64,000 nucleotides of DNA from VRUE01 sp963702705 (GCA_963702705.1 CAVPDR010000007.1:635431-699430), one strand, 5' to 3'; counted from the stretch's first letter, positions 56,191 through 63,867 are shown. The notes: generated from the letters alone by a model not told the origin. Made by a program: numbers and translations.

Positions 56191-57144
56191 ATGACTCCCG
56201 GATCCCCTGTGACATCGGAGATGGTGGGTCGAACCTGCCCCTACTGCCGTTTCGCCCTCGAGCAGGGCGTCAGCGTGATCGCCTGCGGCGTCTGCAAGGC
56301 CGTCCATCACGATGACTGCTGGGAGGAGAACGGCGGCTGCGCCGTGGCTCTCTGCGCCGGCGGACCCTCCTTCGCGGCACCCCAGCAAGAGGAGCCGCCT
56401 CCAGCCACGCCAGCGCCGCCGGTAGCGCCCGAGCCGCCGCCGCTCCCCGCGGTCGTCGCCCCGGACCCCTCCGAGGCGCCGACTCAGAAGGCGGCCCGCC
56501 CGCCTTCCACTCCTGCCCCGCCGCCACCGCCACCCGGCGCGCCCCTGCCGCCGGCAAGGCCCTCCAGGTCGAGGTGGGTTCCGATGATCGCCGCGGCGAT
56601 CATCCTGCTCGGCGGAGCCACCGCCGCCGCCATCGTCCTGACCAAACAGGACAAGGGGGCGTCGGACACGGCCAGCGTCAGCGCCTCGGAAACGACTCCC
56701 GCCTCCGCCGAATTCGAAGGAGAAGAATTCAACGGAGAAGACGAATTCGAAGAAGAAGAAGAATTTGAAGAAGCCGAGCCGCCGCCGCCGAGCCCGGCCC
56801 AGCTCGCCCAGGGCCAGATCCAGCACGCCCTGAAGGCGCACTTCGACAATCTCGCCTCCGGCGATTACGAAGACGCCTACTACGACCTGACCTCGAGCGA
56901 GGGCGAAGCCATCGGCGGCGAATCGGCCTGGGTCGCGGCGCAGGAAGAAGACCAACTGGAGAGCTTCAACCTCGCGGTGGAAACTTCACTGAACGATCCT
57001 CACTCGGCACGGGCCACGATCGTCAATTTCAGGACTCACGCTCTGGCCACCGGCTGCAACGAATGGTCCGGCTCCTGGGAAATGAGCAAGGTCTACGGCG
57101 AATGGCTGATCAGTTCCGCCGAACTTGAAAAGGAATCGTGCTAG
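56191..57144 (+). CDS. Membrane RING-type zinc-finger protein
   Basis: N-terminal treble-clef/RING-like domain: Cys16/Cys19 (RTCPYCRF), Cys32/Cys35 (IACGVCKAVHHDDC), His39/His40 and Cys43, then Cys50/Cys55, spaced like prokaryotic RING fingers. A Pro/Ala linker, one helix (WVPMIAAAIILLGGATAAAI) and an acidic stretch follow. The outside domain of about 110 residues, with NTF2-like flavour (HALKAHFDNLASGDYEDAYY), ends EKESC. RING domains recruit E2 enzymes, and an E2-like gene lies two genes downstream in the same overlapping operon. An E3-like role is inferred. A start at Met11 (56221) is possible. Confidence 0.8.
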   Translation: MTPGSPVTSEMVGRTCPYCRFALEQGVSVIACGVCKAVHHDDCWEENGGCAVALCAGGPSFAAPQQEEPPPATPAPPVAPEPPPLPAVVAPDPSEAPTQKAARPPSTPAPPPPPPGAPLPPARPSRSRWVPMIAAAIILLGGATAAAIVLTKQDKGASDTASVSASETTPASAEFEGEEFNGEDEFEEEEEFEEAEPPPPSPAQLAQGQIQHALKAHFDNLASGDYEDAYYDLTSSEGEAIGGESAWVAAQEEDQLESFNLAVETSLNDPHSARATIVNFRTHALATGCNEWSGSWEMSKVYGEWLISSAELEKESC

Positions 57145-58337
57145 ACGAGCTGCGCAGCGTTTCCCGCGGGACCGCGCTGGCGTTTTTCGCCGGCGGCGCT
57201 GTCGTCGCGATCCTGCTGGCGCTTGTGATCGACAGCGGCGGCGGCTCGGCGGCAACCCCGAAGAGCGCCAAGACCGTGAGCAGCGTCGTCGGCGCCAGGC
57301 CGGGACGCAACGGCCGGCCGAGCCGCAACTCGGTGCCGCTGCAGACGGAGGCGGAGTCCCCGCCTCGCGAAGCGGTCTCGATTCCCCGCAAGGTCGGCCA
57401 GCGCTTCATCGTCGGCCTGAGGGAAGCCAACCCCTCGGCGACTTTGCTGCAGGACGCGCGCAGGGGCGAAATCGGCGGCGTTCTGATCTTCGCCGAAAAT
57501 TCGACGCCGGCTGCCGTCAGCGCGGCGGCCGCCAAGCTGCAGCGCGCCGCCCGAGCGGGCCACAACCCGCCGCTGCTGATCGCGACTGATCAGGAGGGCG
57601 GCCCAGTCAAGCGGTTCCCCGACGGCCCGCCGCACGCCGAACTGTCCTCGCTCTCGGCGGGCAGCGCCCTGCGCGAAGGCCAGGCGACCGGCAGCTACCT
57701 GCGCGAATACGGGATCGATGCGGACCTCGCGCCCGTGGTCGACCTCGACCTGCCCGGCTCTTTCATCGCCGAACAGGGCAGGACGATCTCGTCTGATCCG
57801 CGAGAGGTCGCCGGCATCGGTCGGGCATTTGCGGTCGGCCTTGAACAGGCAGATGTGATGCCGGCGGCAAAGCACTTTCCCGGTCTCGGCGGGGCCTCGG
57901 TGAACAGCGATGAAGCGCGAAGCGTGGTCGAAAGCGGGGTCCGCGCTGCGCTGATCCCCTACGAAGTCCTGATCGCCAGCGGGATCCCCGCGATCATGGT
58001 TTCGACCGCGATCTACACGAAGCTCGATCCGAGCAACGGCGCGGCCTGGTCGCGGAAGATCGTTGGCGGTCAGCTCCGCCGCAAGCTCGGCTTCAAAGGG
58101 GTGGTGATCAGCGACGATCTGAGCACCCCCGGGGTGGCCGCTTCACTGCCCACGGGCGCCGCCTTCGTCGCCTCCGCCGCGGCCGGGGTCGACATGCTCA
58201 TCGTCGGCGAGCCGGACTCGTTCCGCTCCGCCTATGAATCGGTGCTGAAGGCGGCCGAAGCAGGCCAGATCCCGGCGCAGAACTTGAACGCGTCCTACCG
58301 GCGGATCCGCTCCGCGAAGGCAAGGTTCGGCGGATGA
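57138..58337 (+). CDS. Membrane-anchored GH3-like protein with altered catalytic dyad
   Basis: Type II anchored (TALAFFAGGAVVAILLALVI) glycoside hydrolase family 3 TIM barrel. RFIVGLREANPSATLLQDAR, LIATDQEGGPVKRFPDGPP, DLAPVVDLDLPGSFIAEQGR and the nucleophile segment GVVISDDLSTPGVAASL align with NagZ-type enzymes. The acid/base loop, KHFPGHG...DSH in NagZ, reads KHFPGLGGASVNSDEA here, so both the His after PG and the Asp-His dyad are changed. Activity may be altered or lost. GTG 57138 overlaps the RING stop; the gene overlaps the E2 start (ATGA). Confidence 0.85.
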   Translation: MLDELRSVSRGTALAFFAGGAVVAILLALVIDSGGGSAATPKSAKTVSSVVGARPGRNGRPSRNSVPLQTEAESPPREAVSIPRKVGQRFIVGLREANPSATLLQDARRGEIGGVLIFAENSTPAAVSAAAAKLQRAARAGHNPPLLIATDQEGGPVKRFPDGPPHAELSSLSAGSALREGQATGSYLREYGIDADLAPVVDLDLPGSFIAEQGRTISSDPREVAGIGRAFAVGLEQADVMPAAKHFPGLGGASVNSDEARSVVESGVRAALIPYEVLIASGIPAIMVSTAIYTKLDPSNGAAWSRKIVGGQLRRKLGFKGVVISDDLSTPGVAASLPTGAAFVASAAAGVDMLIVGEPDSFRSAYESVLKAAEAGQIPAQNLNASYRRIRSAKARFGG

Positions 58338-58876
58338 GCAGCCCCCGCCTGCGCCGGCTGGCGTCTGATCACCAAGCGCTGAGGACGGACTTCTCGGGCC
58401 ACCCGGCGGTCCAGATCGAGGCCGTGGGCAGCTTGCCCCCGGAGGCCTATCGGGTCGATTACCGGATCCCCGGGCTTGCCCTCGAAGGCGACACGCCGAT
58501 CCGCGTCGAGGCGCACAGCGTGGAAATCCACCTGCCCGCCGGCTACCCGAGGGAACAGCCCTACTGCGTTCCGCTGACCCCGGTCTTCCACCCCAACATC
58601 GCTGCTCATTACTGCATCAACGACTACTGGTCGGCGGGGGAGTCGCTCTCCGACGTGATCGCGAAGATCGGCGCGATGATCCAGTACCGGATCTTCAACA
58701 CCAAGAGCCCGCTCGACTCGACCGCCGCTTACTGGGCCGAGCAGCATCCGGAGCTTTTCCCGATCGGCACGGTCGAGCTCGGCCGTCCCGAGGTCGAGGT
58801 CGCGATCTCGAAAGGGACGGCCGGCCATCCGGCGCCAGAGCCGGCGGAGATACGAATCCAACAAGGGGAGGCTTGA
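58334..58876 (+). CDS. E2 ubiquitin-conjugating-enzyme-like protein
   Basis: 180-residue UBC-fold protein. VEIHLPAGYPREQPYCVPLT gives the Tyr-Pro...Pro strand, FHPNIAAHYCINDYWSAGES gives the HPN motif (residues 86-88), candidate catalytic Cys94 and the following Trp-Ser seen in eukaryotic E2s. Helices follow with LSDVIAKIGAMIQYRIFNTK. HPN and a downstream catalytic Cys in the correct spacing make this an active-type E2. ATG 58334 overlaps the GH3 stop and the stop overlaps the next ATG (TGATG). Confidence 0.88.
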   Translation: MSSPRLRRLASDHQALRTDFSGHPAVQIEAVGSLPPEAYRVDYRIPGLALEGDTPIRVEAHSVEIHLPAGYPREQPYCVPLTPVFHPNIAAHYCINDYWSAGESLSDVIAKIGAMIQYRIFNTKSPLDSTAAYWAEQHPELFPIGTVELGRPEVEVAISKGTAGHPAPEPAEIRIQQGEA

Positions 58877-59976
58877 TGGCGGACGAGAGAAAACGCCTCG
58901 TGATCAGCGCGGAGGATCTCCCTCCGAGCCCAACCGACGCGGCGCAAGGCGCCGCCGCGGGCAGCGAGGGAGCGACTGAGGTGATGGCGGCGCCGCTGCC
59001 CTCGATCGAGGGCGTCCGGCCGCCGGCGAGGGCGGTCGCCGTGGGCGGCTCGTCGCTGAGCTTCGGTGGCACCCTGCCGAACAGCATCGCCGCTGCCGCG
59101 GTGGCGGCGATCGCCGGCTGGGCGGCGTTCCGGCTCTTCTTCTCCAGCCCGGAACTGACGAGCGACATGGTCGCCCTGGTGGCAAAGGAGGTCGCCTTGT
59201 TCGGGGCGGTCTTCGCCGCCGTCTTCGCCGCTTGGGAAGACGCGCGCTCGGGAGTCTGGGAGGCGGCGGCGCGGTCGGCGCTGGCCGGACTCATCCTCGG
59301 CGCCGTCGCCGGCGCCGTCTCGGGGGCGGTGGCCCAGCTGATCTTCGAACAGCTGGTCGAAAACATCCTCGAAAACGCCGACAGCCTCGAAGGCCTGGTC
59401 GAAACGTACTCGAGCGCCGACTTCTATCTGACCCGGGCGCTGGCCTGGGCGATCTTCGGCGGTGGCGTGGGGATCGCGCTCGGAATCGCCAAGCGCTCCT
59501 CCCGCAAGACCCTCAACGCCGGGATCGGCGGCGTGATCGGCGGCGCGCTGGGCGGGGCCGTCTACCACTACGCCTCGATCCACGTCCACGACGAGGCGAT
59601 GGCGCAGCTGATCGGCTTCGGCGTCGTCGGCCTCGGTATCGGCATCTCGATCGGCCTAGTCGAGGTTGCCCGCCGCCAGGCCTGGCTCAAGGTGATCGCC
59701 GGCGGCATGCTCGGCAAGGAGTTCATCGTCTACCACCAGGTGACCAACCTCGGCAGCGCGCCGAAGTGTGAGATCACGCTGATCAAGGACCCGCAGGTGG
59801 CGCCGTTTCACTGTCGGATCGACGATCGCGGCGGGCGCTACTCGCTCGCCGCCTTCGAGGGCAGTCAGGTTGGCATCAACGGCACTCCCGTGACCAGCCA
59901 CTGGCTCCGCGCCGGCGACATGGTCGAAGTCGGCAGCACGACCCTGCAGTACCAGGAGCGGGGAACGGTCCGGTGA
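58876..59976 (+). CDS. Polytopic membrane protein with C-terminal FHA domain
   Basis: The N-terminus is a hydrophilic 60 residues, then several hydrophobic helices: SIAAAAVAAIAGWAAFRLFF, EVALFGAVFAAVFAAW, ALAGLILGAVAGAVSGAVAQ, GGVGIALGIA and LIGFGVVGLGIGISIGLV, with Gly-rich glycine-zipper-like pairs. The last 90 residues form an FHA domain: GKEFIVYHQVTNLGSAPKCE, DPQVAPFHCRIDDRGGRYSL, GSQVGINGTPVTSHWLRAGD and VEVGSTTLQYQE. FHA domains bind phospho-Thr peptides, so this may read the neighbouring kinase. The usual SxxH motif is APFH. Confidence 0.83.
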   Translation: MADERKRLVISAEDLPPSPTDAAQGAAAGSEGATEVMAAPLPSIEGVRPPARAVAVGGSSLSFGGTLPNSIAAAAVAAIAGWAAFRLFFSSPELTSDMVALVAKEVALFGAVFAAVFAAWEDARSGVWEAAARSALAGLILGAVAGAVSGAVAQLIFEQLVENILENADSLEGLVETYSSADFYLTRALAWAIFGGGVGIALGIAKRSSRKTLNAGIGGVIGGALGGAVYHYASIHVHDEAMAQLIGFGVVGLGIGISIGLVEVARRQAWLKVIAGGMLGKEFIVYHQVTNLGSAPKCEITLIKDPQVAPFHCRIDDRGGRYSLAAFEGSQVGINGTPVTSHWLRAGDMVEVGSTTLQYQERGTVR

Positions 59977-60022
59977 GGCGCGGAATTGAAATGTCAGAGA
60001 CGCAAGCGATCGGGAGGCGATA

Positions 60023-60283
60023 GTGGATATCACCGTTGTTGATTCGACCGGGAACAAGACCGAGGAGGCCAGTGTCCCCGGCGACGTCGCCTCCGGGCGG
60101 ATCATCGCCAGGCTGGTCGAGCTGATGAGTCTGCCGCCGGTCGGGCCGGACAATCAGCCGCTGTCTTACAAGTTCCATCACAAGCAGTCGGGACGCCAGG
60201 TCGGCGACAACGAAAGCCTCGAGCAGGCCGGCGTCCAGGACGGCGACGTGCTGCGGCTCGTGGCGGAGATCACCGCGGGCTGA
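60023..60283 (+). CDS. Ubiquitin-like (YukD-type) protein
   Basis: 86-residue beta-grasp protein: MDITVVDSTGNKTEEASVPG is the first hairpin, DVASGRIIARLVELMSLPP the main helix, and LSYKFHHKQSGRQVGDNESL with AGVQDGDVLRLVAEITAG the final strands. The fold pattern matches YukD/EsaB-like ubiquitin relatives. It ends in Ala-Gly, an exposed C-terminal Gly usable for E1 adenylation without trimming. Start GTG 60023; 6 bases separate it from the E1 gene. Lys residues are few (11, 50 and 54 region). Confidence 0.83.
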   Translation: MDITVVDSTGNKTEEASVPGDVASGRIIARLVELMSLPPVGPDNQPLSYKFHHKQSGRQVGDNESLEQAGVQDGDVLRLVAEITAG

Positions 60284-60289
60284 CGACGG

Positions 60290-61492
60290 ATGCCGGCCTC
60301 CAGCCAGCGGCTAGCGGTCGAATTCGAGGACGACCGCTACCACCGCCAGTCGCTGATCACCTGGTGGGACCAGGCGCGCCTCTCCGCCGCCTCGGTGCTG
60401 GTTGTCGGCGCCGGGGCCCTGGGTAACGAGCTGACCAAGAACCTGGCCCTGGCCGGGGTCGGGACGATCGTCGTCCTTGACATGGACCAGGTCGAGAACT
60501 CCAACCTCTCGCGCTGCGTCCTCTTCCGCGAGGGCGACGAGGGGGCCGACAAGGCGACCGTGGTGGCGAGCCGCGCCGCCGCGCTCAACTCCGAGGTGCG
60601 GGTCATCCCGGTCGTCGGCAACGCGCTGCTGGCTGCTTCTCCCGGCCTGATCGCTCACTTCGACGTCGTGCTCGGCGGCCTCGACAACCGCGAGGCGCGG
60701 CTGCACATCAACCAGGCCTGCTGGAAAGCGGGCAGGCCGTGGGTCGACGGCGCGATCGAGGGCCTGATGGGGATGATGCGCGTCTTCGTCCCGCCCGATT
60801 CGGCCTGTTATGAGTGCACGATGAACGAAGAGGACCACAAGCTGCTGGCCGCGCGCAAGGCCTGCTCGCTGCTGACTCGCGAGCAGATGCTGGAAGGCAA
60901 GGTCCCGACCACGGCGACCTCGGCCTCGGTGATTGCCGGGCTTCAGGTCCAGGAGGCGATCAAGTTGCTTCACCGCGACTCGCTCGCCGCTGACTTCGCC
61001 GGCAAGGGCTTTGCTTTCAATGGCCTCACCCACGACTCTTACACGGTGACCTACGGACGTCGCGACGACTGCCTCAGCCACGACACCTACGACCTTGCGG
61101 GCGCCACCGCTTTCTCCCGTGAGCGGCCGCTGGTCGAGCTGCTCAGCCCGGCCCGCGAGGCCCTGGGGCCGGACGTCGTGATCGAACTTGAGCACGAGCT
61201 GGTGCGCGCGCTCGCCTGCCCGCAGTGCGAGGAGGAGACGGCCGTCGAGCGCCCGATCGAGACGATGACGGCGCTTGACGCCGCCTGTCCGCGCTGCGGC
61301 GCCGAACGGCGGGTCGATTCGACCCACGTCGTCGAGCCCGGCGACGAGCGGTTGCTCGCCCTCAGCCCGGCGCGGCTGGGGCTATGGCCGTTCGATGTGG
61401 TCACCGCCCGCACCGCCGACGGCACGAGGACGCATTTCGTCCTCGACGGCGACGCCGACCCGTTCGAGCGGCTGGAGACGGCCGATGGCTGA
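60290..61492 (+). CDS. E1/ThiF-like activating enzyme with C-terminal zinc ribbon
   Basis: Adenylating enzyme, 400 residues. Nucleotide site VLVVGAGALGNELTKNLALA (GxGxxG at 40-45), VVLDMDQVENSNLSRCVLFR (Asp64/66, Arg75), GADKA (Lys88), LGGLDNREARLHINQACWKA (Asp132). Cys173/Cys176 (ACYECTM) form the family zinc pair. Cys192 (ARKACSLLTRE) is the best catalytic-Cys candidate, before KVPTTATSASVIAGLQVQEA. A C-terminal extension holds Cys310/313 and Cys333/336 (ACPQC, ACPRCG). It overlaps the JAB gene by 8 bases. Confidence 0.9.
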   Translation: MPASSQRLAVEFEDDRYHRQSLITWWDQARLSAASVLVVGAGALGNELTKNLALAGVGTIVVLDMDQVENSNLSRCVLFREGDEGADKATVVASRAAALNSEVRVIPVVGNALLAASPGLIAHFDVVLGGLDNREARLHINQACWKAGRPWVDGAIEGLMGMMRVFVPPDSACYECTMNEEDHKLLAARKACSLLTREQMLEGKVPTTATSASVIAGLQVQEAIKLLHRDSLAADFAGKGFAFNGLTHDSYTVTYGRRDDCLSHDTYDLAGATAFSRERPLVELLSPAREALGPDVVIELEHELVRALACPQCEEETAVERPIETMTALDAACPRCGAERRVDSTHVVEPGDERLLALSPARLGLWPFDVVTARTADGTRTHFVLDGDADPFERLETADG

Positions 61493-62207
61493 GTCCTCCG
61501 GGCAGTCGATACCGGGCGGCCCCTTCGTCGCGCCGGGCGTGCGCGAGCAGATCTACGACCACGTTTTCTCCAGTCTCGAAGCCGAGGTGGGGGGCGTGCT
61601 GATCGGCCACCTGCGCGAAGACGGCAGCCCGCTGGTGACCAACATCATCGCCGCGCTCGAGGCCGAGGGAGCGCGCAGCAGGGTGACCTTCACCCATGAG
61701 GCCTGGTCGACGATCCACTCGACCCTCGACCACAGCTACCCGGGCGAGGAGATCCTCGGCTGGTACCACAGCCATCCCGGCTTCGGGATCTTCCTCTCCG
61801 AGCACGATCTCTTTATCCATCGCAACTTCTTCGGCCGTCCCGAGCAGATTGCGATCGTGGTCGATCCGCACGCCGGCAGCGAGGGTCTCTTCGTCTGGCA
61901 GGAAGGGGAGGTGGTCAAGGCCGCCGAGGAGCCGACGCTGCGACCGGGGGAGCGCCCCGAGCAGATCGAGCGCGCCCTGAGCGAGGAGCCCCCCAGCGCC
62001 TCCCGCCGCGCCCTCGCCGTCTACTGGGCGCTGGGCATGGTCTTCGGAGCGCTGGTTTGGTTTGTCTTGATCAGCGGCCACGGCTCTGGTTCCGAGCGGC
62101 AGTCCGCGCATCCGCAGAAAGTCCGGCAGGCGATTCCCGCGCGGACTGCTGAGGCCCGAGAAACGACGCGGCAGGAAGCGGGAGAATCGACAGGGCGATG
62201 GCGATGA
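61485..62207 (+). CDS. JAB/JAMM metalloprotease with C-terminal membrane anchor
   Basis: Deubiquitinase-type zinc isopeptidase, 240 residues. The JAMM motif is complete: Glu34 in LEAEVGGVLIG, then His95-x-His97-x7-Ser105-xx-Asp108 in GWYHSHPGFGIFLSEHDLF. A following strand reads QIAIVVDPHAGSEGLFVW. Near residues 187-207 one helix (ALAVYWALGMVFGALVWFVL) tethers it, leaving the catalytic domain in the cytosol. It could trim or remove the ubiquitin-like modifier encoded two genes upstream. Start ATG 61485 overlaps the E1 stop. Confidence 0.92.
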   Translation: MAESSGQSIPGGPFVAPGVREQIYDHVFSSLEAEVGGVLIGHLREDGSPLVTNIIAALEAEGARSRVTFTHEAWSTIHSTLDHSYPGEEILGWYHSHPGFGIFLSEHDLFIHRNFFGRPEQIAIVVDPHAGSEGLFVWQEGEVVKAAEEPTLRPGERPEQIERALSEEPPSASRRALAVYWALGMVFGALVWFVLISGHGSGSERQSAHPQKVRQAIPARTAEARETTRQEAGESTGRWR

Positions 62208-62658
62208 CACCGAGACCGCGGTCCTCGCCGGAGGCTGCTTCTGGATCCTGCAGCAACTGCTGCGCGACCGCGACGGAGTCATCTCCACCCGTGTGGGATG
62301 GACCGGCGGCGAGAACGAGAACCCCACCGAGGAGAACAATGCCGGCCACGCCGAGGCGGTCGAGGTCGTCTTCGATCCCGGGCGGCTCTCTTACCGGGAC
62401 CTGCTCGAGCTCTTCTTCCGGATCCACCGGCCCGACCTTGGCGAAGACCTGGTTGGCTCCAGCTACCGCTCGGAGATCTTCTATGCGACCGACGAGCAGC
62501 GCAAGGCGGCTGAGCGGACGATCCCCGACGTCGACGCCTCGGGCCACTGGCCCGGCAAGGTGGTGACCAAGATCAGCGAGGCCGGTCCTTTCTGGGTGGC
62601 CGAGGCGGAAGACCAGGACTACTTCCAGCGCTATTTTCGGAGCGAAACCCCTAATTGA
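62198..62658 (+). CDS. msrA: Peptide methionine sulfoxide reductase A (one frameshift)
   Basis: Repairs methionine-S-sulfoxide. The catalytic segment AVLAGGCFWILQQLLRD has the nucleophile Cys and GCFW; RVGWTGGENENPTEENNAGH and VEVVFDPGRLSYRDLLELFF follow as in MsrA. The frame changes near 62206, where one G seems lost; ATG 62198 overlaps the JAB stop region, so it is the last gene of the operon. About 150 residues; the C-terminus (YFQRYFRSETPN) has no extra Cys. Confidence 0.88.
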
Positions 62659-62776
62659 GCTCTGGAATCATCAGTTTCAACATGCGGATGTAGCTCGCGT
62701 GAGAGAAGGCGGCTGCCAGGAGTAGGTGCTTGGATTTCGGACAAGAAATCTTTTGCTTGTGCACCGAGAGGCGATT

Positions 62777-63103
62777 AGACTACGACGTGTCCGCCATCCA
62801 CGAGCGGCACTGAACTGATCTCCACAGCCACCCGCGTTCCATCGTTCGCTACCAGGACCGCCTGTTGAGTCCGTGACGGCCGCTGTGCCAAGCATTTTGC
62901 TGGCGAAGAGATCGAGGGCGCGTCGGTGGGTCCTCGCGCGCGACCACCGACGTGTAGTGCCGACCGCGAACATCGCCCAGGAGCCGCTCGGCGGCCGGGT
63001 TGAGCCAGCGGATCAGACCCGAGGTGTCGATCGAGTAGCTCGGCACACTGACGCCCTCCAACGATCGCTGGGGATCGCCGCCGACTGCCAGAAACTCAGA
63101 CAC
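62777..63103 (-). pseudogene. Truncated PAS-domain gene remnant
   Basis: It begins SEFLAVGGDPQRSLEGVSVP, then YSIDTSGLIRWLNPAAERLL and GDVRGRHYTSVVARED, a normal PAS domain start. After frame changes near 62935 and 62850 it continues ALDLFASKMLGTAAVTDST, then ANDGTRVAVEISSVPLVDGG and stops at HVVV. Related PAS proteins continue into a C-terminal LuxR-type DNA-binding domain, which is absent here. Downstream (62659-62776) holds nothing recognisable. Probably a decayed regulator. Confidence 0.6.
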
Positions 63104-63221
63104 GAGCTCTCCTGCGCTAGGCGATAAGCGAGATGTTCGCGGATCCTCGACGGCAAGTCCACAACCTCCTCCAGCCGCTGGGCGGGGCTCGATGGCGGGG
63201 GGACGGCTAGCGCACCCTCTA

Positions 63222-63354
63222 CTGAATGACCCAAGTGTGTCAGGCGCTTCCGGTAGGTCACCGGCAGGCTGTCAGCTCGGTGAACGAAACCCAACCAATT
63301 GTCAGCCTCGGGCGACCGCGACGCGGGCTAACCCCAGCTCAGCGACGCGTACTT
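63222..63354. repeat. Direct repeat, copy 1
   Basis: About 130 bases beginning CTGAATGACCCAA are repeated at 63868 with a few substitutions and one 3-base difference. The copies cover the start of a helix-turn-helix gene. Between 63104 and 63221 I see no gene. Confidence 0.8.
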
Positions 63355-63594
63355 GAGGCGCTGGCGGCCGAGCTTGCCCGCCACCGCAAAGAGACGCAAG
63401 CCACACGCGTGAAGCTTGTCCTCTGCGCTCGCGAGGCGCATGCCAAAGGTGCCTCAATCCGGGCAATCGCCGAGGCCGTCGCTCTATCCCGAGCGCGAGT
63501 CCACGCGCTGATCAATAGCGACGAATTCGAACTGATTCACGATCCGACATCGCAAGGAGGGAGTGTGTTCGATGTCTGCGGCCTGGAAGTCTAA
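63226..63594 (+). CDS. Helix-turn-helix protein of a duplicated small locus
   Basis: 122 residues. LTPAQRRVLEALAAELARHR and EAHAKGASIRAIAEAVALSR then ARVHALINS form a resolvase/sigma-like helix-turn-helix. ATG 63226 is preferred over GTG 63280: the duplicate at 63872 keeps this ATG and differs only by a 3-base, frame-preserving change between the two candidate starts. The C-terminus (FDVCGLEV) overlaps the next gene. Function unknown. Confidence 0.68.
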   Translation: MTQVCQALPVGHRQAVSSVNETQPIVSLGRPRRGLTPAQRRVLEALAAELARHRKETQATRVKLVLCAREAHAKGASIRAIAEAVALSRARVHALINSDEFELIHDPTSQGGSVFDVCGLEV

Positions 63595-63769
63595 GCCGAA
63601 GTCCCGCATCCGCTATGGCTGGGTTCGGGTCATCTCAGGCCAGCACCTCTGCGCCGAGTGTGGCTGCTTCGTCTCGACTGCGTGGCTGTACTACGCGAAC
63701 GCGACGAAGGCCACGCTCTGCTACTGCGAGGCGTGCGCCGAGGCGCTCGCACATGACGTTCCCGCCTAG
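63572..63769 (+). CDS. Small Cys-rich protein, 65 aa
   Basis: Not recognised. Basic N-terminus (AAWKSKPKSRIRYGW) then two Cys pairs: HLCAECGCF and LCYCEACAEAL, likely one zinc site. Strong AAGGAGG at 63554-63560 precedes ATG 63572 (GTG 63563 also possible). It overlaps the end of the HTH gene, so the two form a small operon. Confidence 0.6.
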   Translation: MSAAWKSKPKSRIRYGWVRVISGQHLCAECGCFVSTAWLYYANATKATLCYCEACAEALAHDVPA

Positions 63770-63867
63770 CGCGGCCGCAACCGGGTCCCGACGCCCTCGA
63801 TGCGCTGGAGGGGGAGGGCGGTTAGCTCGAAGTACGTGCCAGCCCCGGTGTTCGTCGTCGCGCGCTG

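Noticed and set aside
60023..60283. Type VII secretion locus marked by a YukD-like protein
   Set aside because: No EccC-type ATPase, WXG100 protein or EccB/D/E gene is visible around it.
56191..62207. CBASS defence operon
   Set aside because: E1, E2 and JAB are present but no CD-NTase, HORMA/TRIP13 or recognisable effector lies in or next to the operon.
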